Part shown: positions 52,188 through 62,000 of the stretch, piece after piece
How the letters are laid out: each line of letters starts with the position of its first letter
Position numbering within the stretch: the stretch's first letter is position 1
From: JBFWWP01 sp050246115
Lineage (GTDB): Bacteria; Planctomycetota; UBA8108; UBA1146; JAJFFE01
Assembly: GCA_050246115.1 (NCBI GenBank)
Contig: JBFWWP010000029.1
Span: 1-64,000, forward strand
Length of the DNA: 64,000 bases
Reading direction: 5' to 3'
Notes under the pieces: model-generated
What the model was told of the DNA's origin: nothing
Database searches by the model: none
Seen by the model: only the letters and a program-made list of their open reading frames with translations
Position numbers and translations under genes: made by a program

Positions 52188-53090
52188 ATGTCGAACGCCT
52201 ACCGCCGGCCCCGCGTGGTCGCCGAGATCGGTTGCAATCATCGTGGCAGCATGACCGTTGCGAAGGAGCTCGTGAAACTCGCCCGCGACTGCGGCGTGGA
52301 GTACGTGAAGTTCCAAAAGCGTACGGTGCGCGAACTGCTGACGCCGGAGCAGTACGACGCCCCGCATCCGAACCCGCATCATGCCTACGGGACGACCTAC
52401 GGCGCTCATCGCGAGTTCCTGGAGTTCGATGCCGGGCAGCATCGGGAACTCAAGGAGTACTGCCGCGACCTCGGGGTCGAGTACTCGTGCTCGGTCTGGG
52501 ACGTGACGGCCGCGCGACAGATCATTGAACTCGGCCCGAACCTGATCAAGATCCCCTCGGCCCGCAATCACTCACTCGAGCTCCTGCGCACGGTCCGTGA
52601 CGAGTTCGACGGCATTGTCCAGGTCTCACTCGGCATGACCACTCGCGACGAGGAGCGCGCCGTTCTCGAAGTGTTCGAGGAAACTGGCGCTGCGGCCCAG
52701 CGCCTCACGCTCTACGCCTGCACGTCGGGTTACCCCGTCGCCTTCGAGGACGTGTGCCTGCTCGAGATCGAACGGCTTCGCAACGCTTACCGAAATCGCG
52801 TCCGCGCCATCGGTTTCTCGGGGCACCACCTCGGGATCGCAGTCGACATTGCGGCGTACACACTCGGCGCGGAGTGGATCGAACGTCACTTCACGGCCGA
52901 CCGCACCTGGAAGGGAACCGACCACGCGGCGTCGCTCGAAGCCACCGGCCTGCGCAAGCTGGTGCGAGACCTCCAGGCCACCCACGCCGCGCTCACCCAC
53001 AAACGGGAAGAACTGCTCCCGATCGAGGCCGAACAGCGGGCGAAACTCAAGACCCACGACACGGCGCAGCCTCGAGTGGTGACCTCGTGA
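52188..53090 (+). CDS. neuB: NeuB-type nonulosonic acid synthase without SAF domain
   Basis: The 300-residue enzyme has the NeuB TIM barrel: VVAEIGCNHRGSMTVAKELV, VEYVKFQKRT, YSCSVWDVTAA, KIPSARNHSLELL, YACTSGYPVAF, GFSGHHLGIAVDIAAYTLGA and WIERHFTADRTWKGTDHAAS. It condenses PEP with a ManNAc-type sugar. It stops after about 285 conserved residues and lacks the C-terminal antifreeze-like SAF domain that closes the active site of the partner subunit in classical NeuB of about 345 residues. Its stop overlaps the neuA start (GTGA). NeuC is encoded at 27241 in this window. Confidence 0.85.
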   Translation: MSNAYRRPRVVAEIGCNHRGSMTVAKELVKLARDCGVEYVKFQKRTVRELLTPEQYDAPHPNPHHAYGTTYGAHREFLEFDAGQHRELKEYCRDLGVEYSCSVWDVTAARQIIELGPNLIKIPSARNHSLELLRTVRDEFDGIVQVSLGMTTRDEERAVLEVFEETGAAAQRLTLYACTSGYPVAFEDVCLLEIERLRNAYRNRVRAIGFSGHHLGIAVDIAAYTLGAEWIERHFTADRTWKGTDHAASLEATGLRKLVRDLQATHAALTHKREELLPIEAEQRAKLKTHDTAQPRVVTS

Positions 53091-53785
53091 GCGTCCTCGC
53101 TCTCGTGCCCGCGCGCGGCGGCAGCCAAGGAATCCCACGGAAGAACATCCGGTCGTTCTGTGGGCAGCCACTCATCTCCTGGTGTCTCGCAGCGCTCGAG
53201 GACGCCCGGCTGGTGGATCGTGTGGTGGTGGCGACCGACGACGCGGAGATCGCCGACACCGTACTGACGCTGGGTCTCGAGAAGCCCGAGATCTACTGGC
53301 GGGCTCCCGAGAACGCGACCCACGAGGCGAGCACGGAAAGCCTGTTGCTAGAGTACCTCGGTTCCGAGTTCGGACAGCGCTTGGCACCCGACGACGACCT
53401 CCTCCTCGTGCAGGCTACCTCACCATTCACGCGTGCGATCGACTTCGACTCGGCGATCTCGCACTATCACCGGAGCGACGCCGACTCGCTGCTCTCGTGC
53501 GTGCGGCTTCGTCGCTTCCTGTGGCGTGAAGATGGAACCCCCATCAACTACGACTACCGGCACCGTCCAAGACGCCAGGACTTCACGGGCACCCTGCTCG
53601 AGAATGGTGCCTTCTACCTGAACTCGGTCACCCATGTCCGCGCCCACGGGAACCGTCTCTATGGTCGCATCACTTGCTACGAGCTGCCCGAGTGGACGGC
53701 GATCGAGCTCGATGAGCCCAGCGACTGGACGCTCGCCGAGGCCCTGTTCGAGCAACACCGCCCGCAAGCCGAGACCACCCGCTGA
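53087..53785 (+). CDS. neuA: CMP-nonulosonic acid cytidylyltransferase (NeuA-like)
   Basis: The 232-residue protein begins with the nucleotide-binding loop ALVPARGGSQGIPRKNI and continues FCGQPLISWCLAAL, VVVATDDAEIAD, LLLVQATSPFTRAIDFDSAI and TLLENGAFYLNSV. These are standard for CMP-Neu5Ac or CMP-pseudaminate synthetases. It activates the acid made by NeuB with CTP. GTG at 53087 overlaps the neuB stop by four bases, so the two are translated in a fixed ratio. The exact sugar (Neu5Ac, legionaminic, pseudaminic or KDN-like) cannot be told. A CTP-using role in the phosphoramidate route is conceivable but less likely. Confidence 0.85.
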   Translation: MSVLALVPARGGSQGIPRKNIRSFCGQPLISWCLAALEDARLVDRVVVATDDAEIADTVLTLGLEKPEIYWRAPENATHEASTESLLLEYLGSEFGQRLAPDDDLLLVQATSPFTRAIDFDSAISHYHRSDADSLLSCVRLRRFLWREDGTPINYDYRHRPRRQDFTGTLLENGAFYLNSVTHVRAHGNRLYGRITCYELPEWTAIELDEPSDWTLAEALFEQHRPQAETTR

Positions 53786-53902
53786 ACCGCGCGCGACCCA
53801 ATCCACTTCTCGACCGCGGTTGCAACATCATCGCCGGGACTCGATAATCCCCCACGGTTCGGCGGCGCCTACCGCCGCTCGCGCGCCATTCGAGGAGATT
53901 CC

Positions 53903-54454
53903 GTGGGAAAGATGGATTCCGCGGGAGAGGAGTCACCCATTCGCAAGCCGCTGCTCACGGTGTTCGCGCTGCTCGTTTGCTTCGTGACCGGCGCCTCTTG
54001 GTGGCATCACTCGCGCGATCGAGATCTCTCGGACCGCCTCGCCGTGCAGGGGCACGAGATCCAACAGACCCAAGACCGCATGGCCGAGCACGACCGGCAG
54101 TTGACCGATACGCGAGCCACCGTCGTCGTCGAGCAGAAGCTGAACGCCGAACAAGGCCTCGAGATCGGTAAGCTACGAGCGCGTATGGACAACGTCGAGG
54201 CCGATCTCGCCCGCACGGCGACCGAGCTCAATGCGGCCAAGGCGCGACTGGATCAGGCCGACGTACGACTCCAGGAACTCGAGATCCTGCGTCGCCACGT
54301 CGATCAAATGGCGCTCGCCCACGAGCACGCCACCCGCGAGCGCGATGACCTGAGACGACGCTTGGAGGCGATCGAGCGCGAGTCCCTGGACTCGGAGGAA
54401 CGTCTGCGACGCATCGAGCAGCAGCTCGGCATCACCCCCCGTCCGGCGGAGTAG
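53903..54454 (+). CDS. Membrane-anchored coiled-coil protein
   Basis: The 183-residue protein has a short cytoplasmic N-terminus, one membrane helix (PLLTVFALLVCFVTGASWW) and then a nearly continuous coiled coil to the end (LSDRLAVQGHEIQQTQDRMA, LGKLRARMDNVEADLART-type heptads, LRRRLEAIERESLDSEERLR). It resembles spacer or scaffold proteins of the envelope; no enzymatic part is present. GTG at 53903 is placed five bases after GAGGAG; ATG at 53912 is the alternative. I do not recognise the family. Confidence 0.65.
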   Translation: MGKMDSAGEESPIRKPLLTVFALLVCFVTGASWWHHSRDRDLSDRLAVQGHEIQQTQDRMAEHDRQLTDTRATVVVEQKLNAEQGLEIGKLRARMDNVEADLARTATELNAAKARLDQADVRLQELEILRRHVDQMALAHEHATRERDDLRRRLEAIERESLDSEERLRRIEQQLGITPRPAE

Positions 54455-54496
54455 TCCCCGATCCAAGTGGGATGGCCACCGCTTTGGGATGGGTCG

Positions 54497-55771
54497 CTAG
54501 CCGAGCCAGCCGGTCGCCCCGAGCGCGGCTACGAGCGCTACTCCCAGCAGACAAGTGAGCGTCCATGCGCGATAGCCCGGCGCGCCCAGCACCGCCACGA
54601 TCCCGGCCTTCACCAGGGTCGTCGTCACGCATGCGAGCAGAATGCCGCGCGCCGCCAGTTCCGGGTCCGCGAACCCCGCCAGCGCCAGAGTGATGGCCGA
54701 CAGGCCCGCGGTTCCGGAGATCGCGGACAGCACCAACAGGCCGCCGTACCCGAAGCGCAACTGTGCTCCCAAGACGAAGCAACTCACGACACCGAGGAGT
54801 AGACCAAAGCTCAGCACCGACCCGAGGCGCAGCGGGTTCTGCAGTTGGAGCCCGGTGGCAAGCGCCTCGTCGCCGGGTCGCTGCAGGCGCCGCAGCCCGT
54901 ATACGAACAGGAGCGCCACCCCGGTCGTACACAAGATCGGCCACGAGAGCCGGTCGAGCAACGCCCGCGAGCCGAGTAGGCCGACGAGCACCAGAGTGCG
55001 GGGAAACGCCACGCTGCACGCCAGGAGCACCGCCTGCGCGCGGACCAGCCCAAGCCCATCCTCGGTCTGGCGACTCTCGCGCGAAAACTGGAGGGTCGCG
55101 GCCGTACTCGACACGAGGCCGGAAAAAACGCCCATGCGGGCCAAGCCACGGTGTTCGAGGAACAAGGCCAACAAGTAGCCCACGAAGCTCATGCCCGAGA
55201 CCAGCATGACCATGATCCACCAGCGAACCGGAGACAGCTGAAACGGTTCGATGACTCGATCATGGAGAAACGGGAGCACGGCGCCGGCGACCACCGCGAA
55301 GCGCAAGGTGGCCGCCATCTCACGGGACCCGAAACGCTCCGAGATCCGGTAGAGCGATTCACGGACGCGGAGCAGAGTCAGCAGGCCCGCAGTCAGGGTG
55401 ATCGCGAGCAAGAAGTCGCCCTGTTGGACGAGGGCCGCCAACAGATAGGTGGCGAGCTGAGAGAGCTCCCCGACCACACTCCACTCCGAGGCTTTGCTCG
55501 CGGTGGAGGAACGCATCAGGCGCAGCGCGCAGGTGACTCCGAGGACCACCGCGCCGGCCGCCAACCCCGCGAGGTAGACGTAGGCTCCACCGGGACGTTC
55601 CGTGACGTCGGCGGCCAAGACCCCCAGGAGCCCCCAAAGCGAGTGGCTTCGCACGCCCGCTGCGGATCGGCCGGTGTCCTCGAACTGTCGTTGCAGCCCG
55701 ACGAGCGCGCCGATCGCGACGGCGACCGCGTACGGGATCAGGCGCTCGAGCACCGTGGTCTCACCGATCAT
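54497..55771 (-). CDS. MgtC/SapB-type and DUF4010 membrane protein
   Basis: The 424-residue protein has an MgtC/SapB-like N-terminal part (LIPYAVAVAIGALVGLQRQF, VRSHSLWGLLGVLAADVTE) and then the DUF4010 region (SREMAATLRFAVVAGAVLPF, GVFSGLVSSTAATLQFSRES, VVSCFVLGAQLRFGYGGLLV, LSAISGTAGLSAITLALAGF) with about 12 membrane helices. The family is widespread, and its function is not established; some propose transport or magnesium stress. The ATG at 55771 has GAGG upstream and begins at the family-typical position. It follows the small protein at 55904 on the same strand. Confidence 0.85.
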   Translation of the reverse strand: MIGETTVLERLIPYAVAVAIGALVGLQRQFEDTGRSAAGVRSHSLWGLLGVLAADVTERPGGAYVYLAGLAAGAVVLGVTCALRLMRSSTASKASEWSVVGELSQLATYLLAALVQQGDFLLAITLTAGLLTLLRVRESLYRISERFGSREMAATLRFAVVAGAVLPFLHDRVIEPFQLSPVRWWIMVMLVSGMSFVGYLLALFLEHRGLARMGVFSGLVSSTAATLQFSRESRQTEDGLGLVRAQAVLLACSVAFPRTLVLVGLLGSRALLDRLSWPILCTTGVALLFVYGLRRLQRPGDEALATGLQLQNPLRLGSVLSFGLLLGVVSCFVLGAQLRFGYGGLLVLSAISGTAGLSAITLALAGFADPELAARGILLACVTTTLVKAGIVAVLGAPGYRAWTLTCLLGVALVAALGATGWLG

Positions 55772-55903
55772 CGCTGGCCCTCACGCGCCCGCCAACCGCT
55801 GCGGCCCGTACCTCTGGAGTTCCCGACGCGGAACCGGCCCCTCCACCGTGGCCGACACCTCGCCCCAAATCCTGCGTGTCGTGCGCCGGATTGGGGTCTG
55901 GGC

Positions 55904-56224
55904 CTAGCCGCCGACTCCCTTGCGAAGCTTCTTCAGCTCCGCCAAGACGTCTTTGTAGAAGGCGAAGTACGCGCTCTCCTTCGGATCGCCGAAGCTCACG
56001 GAGTTCCGGGAACTCTGATTGACCATCGCCGATTCCGCTCGCCCCCACCCTTTGGCGATCCCGTCGAGCCGCTCGAACAACCGGCGCGTGCGATCGAGCC
56101 ATAGCGTGAGGTTCGGCTTGTCCGACCGTCCCCCGTGCTCACCGGCATCTTCCTGGAACTGCGGCATCGCTTCGTCATAGAAGCTCTGAGCTTCCTGCTT
56201 TACCATTTTCTGGTAGTCGTTCAC
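55904..56224 (-). CDS. Small hypothetical soluble protein
   Basis: The 106-residue protein is mostly helical and charged: NDYQKMVKQEAQSFYDEAM, LTLWLDRTRRLFERLDGIAK, SAYFAFYKDVLAELKKLRKG. There is no signal or membrane segment, and I do not recognise the family. GTG at 56224 lies behind a strong GGAAGGAG; no ATG is suitable. It is divergent from the glycerophosphodiesterase gene and reads toward the DUF4010 gene. Confidence 0.6.
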   Translation of the reverse strand: MNDYQKMVKQEAQSFYDEAMPQFQEDAGEHGGRSDKPNLTLWLDRTRRLFERLDGIAKGWGRAESAMVNQSSRNSVSFGDPKESAYFAFYKDVLAELKKLRKGVGG

Positions 56225-56371
56225 GTAGAGACTCCTTCCGGGCCGATGAGAATAGGCGAGGGGCACGATGACGTCCATGGAACATCCGGACCGGTCGACC
56301 TCGTGCCGCACCCTCGACGTACCGCTGGAGAACGACGGTCCACCCAGTTCGAAAGCCCACGGCGACGCCTC

Positions 56372-57145
56372 ATGAACCCACTATCCGCCAAGCTCATTGG
56401 ACACCGGGGATACCCGCTCGTCTTTCCCGAGAATACCCTGGAGGGCATTCGCGGCGCCTTGCAAGCGGGCGCGATCCTCGTCGAGTTCGACGTCCAGCTC
56501 TCGCGGGACGGCGTCCCCATCGTCTATCACGACGCCACGCTCGCACGCACGTCGGGTCAGCCCGGAAGCGTGCTCGATCTCCCTGCGGCGGAGCTCGTGC
56601 GAACTGGCGCTGGCGAACCCGCGCGTTTCGGTGCCGAGTTCGCGGACGTGCGGATTCCGACCCTCGAGCAAGTGAGTGCGCTGCTCGCGCAGCACCCGGC
56701 ATGCACCGCCTTCGTCGAGATCAAGGAGGAGTCCATCGAGCGTTTTGGCGCCAGCGCCGTCGTGGACGCCACCGTTCGCGCCATCGAGTCGATCCGCAAG
56801 CAAGCCGTGTTGATCTCCTTCGATCGGGAGATCCTCCCGGCGTGTCGCGCCCACGGCCTTCCCATCGGTTGGGTGGTCCGCGCCTACGACGAGCCCACCC
56901 GCGAGCGGCTTACGGCCCTGGCGCCGGAGTTCGTCTTCGCGAACGTCAAGCGCATCCCCCCCGACCCCGTCGAACCGTGGGCGGGTGCTTGGCAATGGGC
57001 CGTCTACGACGTGGTCGACCCTGCGCAGGTACTCGCCTGGCTTCGACGCGGTGTGCACCTCGTGGAAACCTGGGCCATCGGTGAGGTCCTGGCCGCAACC
57101 GACCCTCCGCGCGGGCGGGCATCGGCAGGGCAGTCCGCGAAGTGA
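56372..57145 (+). CDS. Glycerophosphodiester phosphodiesterase
   Basis: The 257-residue enzyme has the GDPD hallmarks: LIGHRGYPLVFPENTLEGIR, VEFDVQLSRDGVPIVYHDAT (the E-x-D metal pair and catalytic His), RIPTLEQVSALLAQHP, FVEIKEES, VLISFDREILPACR, and near the end HLVETWAIGE. It hydrolyses glycerophosphodiesters to glycerol-3-phosphate and an alcohol, probably in the cytoplasm since there is no signal peptide. The length is that of UgpQ. The ATG at 56372 is family-typical; the upstream frame is not protein-like. Confidence 0.9.
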   Translation: MNPLSAKLIGHRGYPLVFPENTLEGIRGALQAGAILVEFDVQLSRDGVPIVYHDATLARTSGQPGSVLDLPAAELVRTGAGEPARFGAEFADVRIPTLEQVSALLAQHPACTAFVEIKEESIERFGASAVVDATVRAIESIRKQAVLISFDREILPACRAHGLPIGWVVRAYDEPTRERLTALAPEFVFANVKRIPPDPVEPWAGAWQWAVYDVVDPAQVLAWLRRGVHLVETWAIGEVLAATDPPRGRASAGQSAK

Positions 57146-57257
57146 CCCGCGTCGCAACCCGGCCGCCGAGCGGATACCCTACGGGTTGCTCGCAGCGGCC
57201 GGGATCGACGGGTCGCCGCGAAGCCGAACCGGAAGTCATCGAGGAACGAGACGAGAG

Positions 57258-58748
57258 ATGAAGAGCCTGCACAAAGCGCTGCTCACGGCCACGCTCCTGG
57301 GTTGCATGACTCCCAGTACGGCGTCCGCCACGTGGTCCATCGTCCTCGTCGACAAGCGCACCGGCGAGGTCGGAATCGCGTCGGTCACCTGCCTGACGGG
57401 CCTGGACCTCCGGGCCATCACGCCCGTCGTCCTCGTGGAACGTGGCGCCGCCGCGGTGCAAGCGGCCGGCGACTTCGACGGCGTACGCCGACCGATCCTG
57501 CGAGCGGAACTCCTGGCAGGCACGGCGCCGGCGGACATCCTCACGCTGCTGGCGGCGGTGCCCGGCCACGCACTGCGGCAGTACGGCATCGTCGACGTCT
57601 GGGGACGAACGGCGACGTTCTCGGGGTCACAGAATGCCGCGTGGGCGGGAGGGGTCGTCGGCGAAACCGAAGACCTGGCCTACGCAATCCAAGGGAACAT
57701 CCTCGCGGGCTCGTGCGTAGTTCCCGCGATCGAGGCGGCCCTCCTGACGAACCCGAACGAACTCGGAGCCAAGCTCATGGCCGGCATGCTCGCCGCGCGC
57801 GTGCGCGGGGGCGACGGCCGTTGCTCGTGCTCCCCCGCCGCGCCAACGAGCTGCGGCTGTCCCGTTACCGGCAAGTCCGGTCACATCGGTTACCTGATCG
57901 TGGCCCGCTCCGGCGACACGGACGATGCGTCGTGCGACGCCTCCGGCTGCGCCGACGGTGACTACTACTGTGATCTCAATGTCGCATTCCAGTCGGCGTC
58001 CAACGTCGACCCTGTGCAACAACTCAATACGCAATACATCGTGTTTCGCAACGGACAGCTCGGCCGTCCCGATGCAACTCGATCGACTGCACACTTTCGA
58101 CTTACCGACCAAGCCATCGAGCTGACGATCGCACTGCGCGACCTCGCCGGGACCGCAGTCGTGACACCGGTCGCGGTCACGATCGAGCATGCAACGGGAA
58201 GCGCCGGACTCACCCACATCGGTCCGGTGTCCGCCTTGGGTGGCGGCCAGTACCGCGTAGAACTCGTGCCATCGCCCGGCCGCCTCGGATTCGATCGCTT
58301 CCGAGTGGTCGCGGACGATGGTGGTCGCCCCGTGGTGCTCATGCCCGCGCCCGAAGTGTGCGTGGCCGAACTGCGAGACTGCAACGCCAACGGCGTCGCG
58401 GATGGTTGCGAACTCGCGCGCGGCGAGGTCGAAGACGCCAATGGAAACGGGGTGCCTGACCCCTGCGAACGGTTCTTGCGCGGCGACTGCAATCGCGACC
58501 ACGCCGTGGGGGTCGCCGACGTCGTGACCGTGCTCACGTTGCTGTTCGACCCGGCCGGTCCAGAGGTCCCCTGCCCCGCTGCCTGCGATGCGAACGACGA
58601 CGGGGCCATCGACCTGGCCGACGCGGTGCGCACGAGCCTCGCGCTGTTCGGTAGCTCCGGCCCCTTGCCGCCGCCCGCTCTGCGGTGTGGTTTGGCTCCG
58701 GCAACCAACGCCCTTTCGTGCCAGCCCGATCCCGGTTGCACGCCGTGA
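57258..58748 (+). CDS. Secreted DUF1028 protein with DCN and dockerin-like C-terminus
   Basis: The 496-residue protein has a signal peptide (KALLTATLLGCMTPSTASA) and a DUF1028 domain of the Ntn-hydrolase type (TWSIVLVDKRTGEVGIASV, ITPVVLVERGAAAVQAAGDF, GIVDVWGRTATFSGSQNA, YAIQGNILAG). A spacer and an Ig-like segment follow, then two DCN-type repeats (DCNANGVADGCE, DANGNGVPDPCE). It ends with the dockerin-like module (GDCNRDHAVGVADVVTVL, DANDDGAIDLADAV) and the Cys tail PGCTP. DUF1028 proteins are suspected peptidase-like enzymes. It is the fourth window protein with this C-terminal module. The ATG at 57258 follows GAGA. Confidence 0.85.
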   Translation: MKSLHKALLTATLLGCMTPSTASATWSIVLVDKRTGEVGIASVTCLTGLDLRAITPVVLVERGAAAVQAAGDFDGVRRPILRAELLAGTAPADILTLLAAVPGHALRQYGIVDVWGRTATFSGSQNAAWAGGVVGETEDLAYAIQGNILAGSCVVPAIEAALLTNPNELGAKLMAGMLAARVRGGDGRCSCSPAAPTSCGCPVTGKSGHIGYLIVARSGDTDDASCDASGCADGDYYCDLNVAFQSASNVDPVQQLNTQYIVFRNGQLGRPDATRSTAHFRLTDQAIELTIALRDLAGTAVVTPVAVTIEHATGSAGLTHIGPVSALGGGQYRVELVPSPGRLGFDRFRVVADDGGRPVVLMPAPEVCVAELRDCNANGVADGCELARGEVEDANGNGVPDPCERFLRGDCNRDHAVGVADVVTVLTLLFDPAGPEVPCPAACDANDDGAIDLADAVRTSLALFGSSGPLPPPALRCGLAPATNALSCQPDPGCTP

Positions 58749-59060
58749 GCGCGGCGACCCTGGCGAACCGTTGGCGGGGAACCCCAGCGCCCGCCGACCC
58801 GCGGGCTGACCGGGCGTGTGAGGACGGCGGGCGCCGGCCGGACCAGCCGATGGCACCCGTTGGCGGCACGTCGCGGCGATCTCCCGTCACAGTCCGGCGA
58901 AGGCCGACCTTGCCGCGCCGCGCCCTTGTGAATACGGTACGGCCGCGCGAAGGAGGTGCCGACGCATCCCTGGGGTGCCGGAGTCCTTCGCCGACGACCG
59001 CACGCACGTCGGTCCGACCCGTTCACGGCCCCCGCGCCTGGCCTCCCGGAAAGGTTCTCG
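58749..59060. other. 312-bp leader region before metH
   Basis: There is no gene. The stretch is very GC-rich and could form several local stems. I looked for cobalamin, SAM and SAH riboswitch core motifs, which would be natural upstream of metH, and did not find a convincing match. The promoter should lie here. Confidence 0.35.
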
Positions 59061-62000
59061 ATGACCTCTGAGCTGTTGGTGACCGAGTCCGAAATCGAAG
59101 CGCGGCTCCGTGCCGACATGAGTACCCGTATCCTGGTCCTCGACGGCGCCATGGGCACCGCGATCCAGGATCTCGGCCTCTCCGCAGAAGACTTCGGTGG
59201 CGAAGAGTACAACGGCTGCAACGAGGTGCTGGTCAAGACCCGCCCCGACGCGATCCGTGGCATTCACCGCGCCTACCTGGAAGCCGGCGCCGACTGCATC
59301 GAGACCAACACCTTCGGGTCCGCCTCGGTGGTTCTGGCGGAGTACGATCTGGCACCGATGGCCGAGGAGCTGAGCTTCATCGCCGCACAACTGGCGCGAG
59401 AAGAGGTCGACCGCGCCTCCACCGCCGCCCACCCCCGCTACGTGATCGGCGCCATGGGGCCGACCACCAAGACCCTCTGCGTCACCGGCGGCATCACCTT
59501 TGAACAACTCCGCGAGAGTTACCGCATCCAGGCACGCGGCCTCCTGCGCGGCGGCGCCGACGTGCTCCTCCTCGAGACCGTACAGGACACGCTGAACTTG
59601 AAGTCCGGCTACCTCGGCATTCTCGACGCCTTCGCGGACGTCGGTTGGAAGCGTCCGGTCGGTCTGTCGTGCACCATCGAGCCCATGGGCACCATGCTCG
59701 CGGGCCAGAGCATCGAGGCCTTCCACGCGTCGGTGAAACACATCCGACCGTTGTTCATCGGCATGAACTGCGCGACCGGACCCAAGTTCATGACCGACCA
59801 CCTCCGAACCCTGTCGGCGATCACTCCCTTCGCCGTGTCCTGCTACCCGAACGCGGGCCTCCCGAACGACGAAGGCCTCTACGAGGAGACCCCGGCATCG
59901 CTGGCCCAAGATTGTCGTCACTTCGTCGACGAGGGCTGGGTCAACCTCATTGGCGGTTGCTGCGGGACGACGCCGGCGCACATCCGCGCGCTCGCGGCCA
60001 TGGCCAAGGGGCGCGCGCCACGGAGCATCACCAAGAAACACCATCCCATGCTCGCCGGGATCGACTCGCTGAGCCTCGAACGCGACAACCTGCCGCTCCA
60101 AGTCGGCGAACGAACCAATGTCATCGGCAGCCGCAAGTTCAAGGAGCTCATCGCCGAAGGCAAGTACGAGCAGGGAGCCGAGGTGGGTCGCGGTCAAGTG
60201 CGTGGCGGCGCCCACATCGTCGACGTCTGCATGGCAGATCCCGACCGTGACGAGCTTAGCGACATGAAACACTTCCTGCCCATCCTCACGCGCCTGGTCA
60301 AGGCGCCGCTGATGATCGACTCGACCGATGCGGTGGTACTCGAGGAGTCACTGGCGATGTGTCAGGGCAAGGCCATCATCAATTCGATCAACCTCGAAGA
60401 CGGCGAGGAGCGCTTCGAGAAGGTGGTGCCGCTCGCTCGCCGCTACGGCGCTGCGCTCGTGGTTGGCTGCATCGACGAAGACCCCGAGGACGGCATGGCC
60501 GTGACCCAAGCGCGCAAGCTCGAGATCGCGCGGAGGTCCTTTGACCTGCTGACCGGAAAGTACGGGATCGAGCCGGAAGACATCATCTTCGATCCGCTGG
60601 TGTTCCCCGTGGGCACCGGCGACGAGAAGTACCGCACCTCGGGCAAGGAGACCATCGCCGGGGTGAAGCTGATCGCGGAGGAGTTCCCCCAGTGCCACAC
60701 CGTGCTCGGGATCTCCAACGTCTCCTTCGGGCTCCCGCCGGCCGGACGCGAAGTTCTCAACTCGGTGTTCCTGCACCATTGCTTGGACGCGGGCCTCACC
60801 ATGGCCATCGTCAACTCCCAAAAGCTCGAGCGTTTCGCCAACATCCCCGCCAACGAGCGCGAGCTGTGTGACAACCTGATCTTCTGCCGCACCGCGGACC
60901 CGATCGCGGAGTTCACCGCCTTCTACCGCGAGCGCAAGGTGAAGAAAGGCGCGCAGTCGAGCCTGCTCAGCCTGCCGCTCGCGGAACGGCTTCCGCGCAA
61001 CATCGTCGATGGCACCAAGGAGGGGCTACGCGAATCGCTCGATGAGGCGCTGGCGCAGTACCCGACGCCGCTCGACATCATCAACGGCCCACTCATGGCG
61101 GGCATGGCCGAAGTCGGGCGCCTGTTCAACAACAACGAGTTGATCGTGGCCGAAGTGCTGCAGAGCGCCGAGGTCATGAAAGCCGCTGTCGGCCATCTCG
61201 AGCCGCACATGGAGAAGGCCGAAACCGCAACCCGCGGCAAGATCGTGCTCGCAACCGTCAAAGGGGACGTGCACGACATCGGCAAGAACTTGGTGCAGAT
61301 CATCTTGAGCAACAACGGCTACGACGTCATCGACCTGGGCATCAAAGTGCCCCCGGCCGCGCTGATCGAGGCCATCCTCGAACACAAGCCCGATGCGTTA
61401 GGGCTGTCCGGCCTGCTCGTGAAGTCCGCGCACCAGATGGTCGTGACGGCGGAAGATCTCCAGTCCGCTGGCATCAAGATCCCGATCTTGGTCGGCGGAG
61501 CGGCGCTCTCGGCGAAGTTCACCGCGAGCAAGATCGCGCCGGCGATCGATTCGGTCGTGGTCTACGCCAAGGACGCAATGAACGGCCTGGACATCGCAAA
61601 CCAACTTCTCAACCCCGAGACCACGAGCAGTTTCGTGGATACCGTGCGCCGAGACCACGAACGCCTCCGACGCGGCGGGAGTTCCAAGACGTCGAAGGCG
61701 GTCGCCGCCCACACGGTGCCCAGTCGTTCGCCGGAGATCCACATCCTCGACGAGGTGCCAGCGACCCCGGACACGCACCGGCACATCGAGGTCGGGATCG
61801 ACCTGAAAGCCGTGTTCGACTACATCAATCCGCAGATGCTGTACTGCAAGCACCTCGGCCTGCGCGGCAACTACTGGAAGCGGAGAGAGGAAGGCGATCC
61901 CAAGGCCCTCGAACTGGAGGGTCTGATGCTCGCGTTGCTCGAAGAGTGCCGTGCAAAGAAGCTGCTGCACGCGCGCGCGCTGTGGCAGTTCTTCCCGGTC

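Noticed and set aside
58749..59060. A cobalamin, SAM or SAH riboswitch upstream of metH
   Set aside because: I could not find the conserved core words or a convincing pairing scheme; a covariance-model search would be decisive.
58887..60272. A 461-codon open frame opposite metH
   Set aside because: metH motifs are unambiguous on the + strand, so the reverse frame is a GC-driven artefact.
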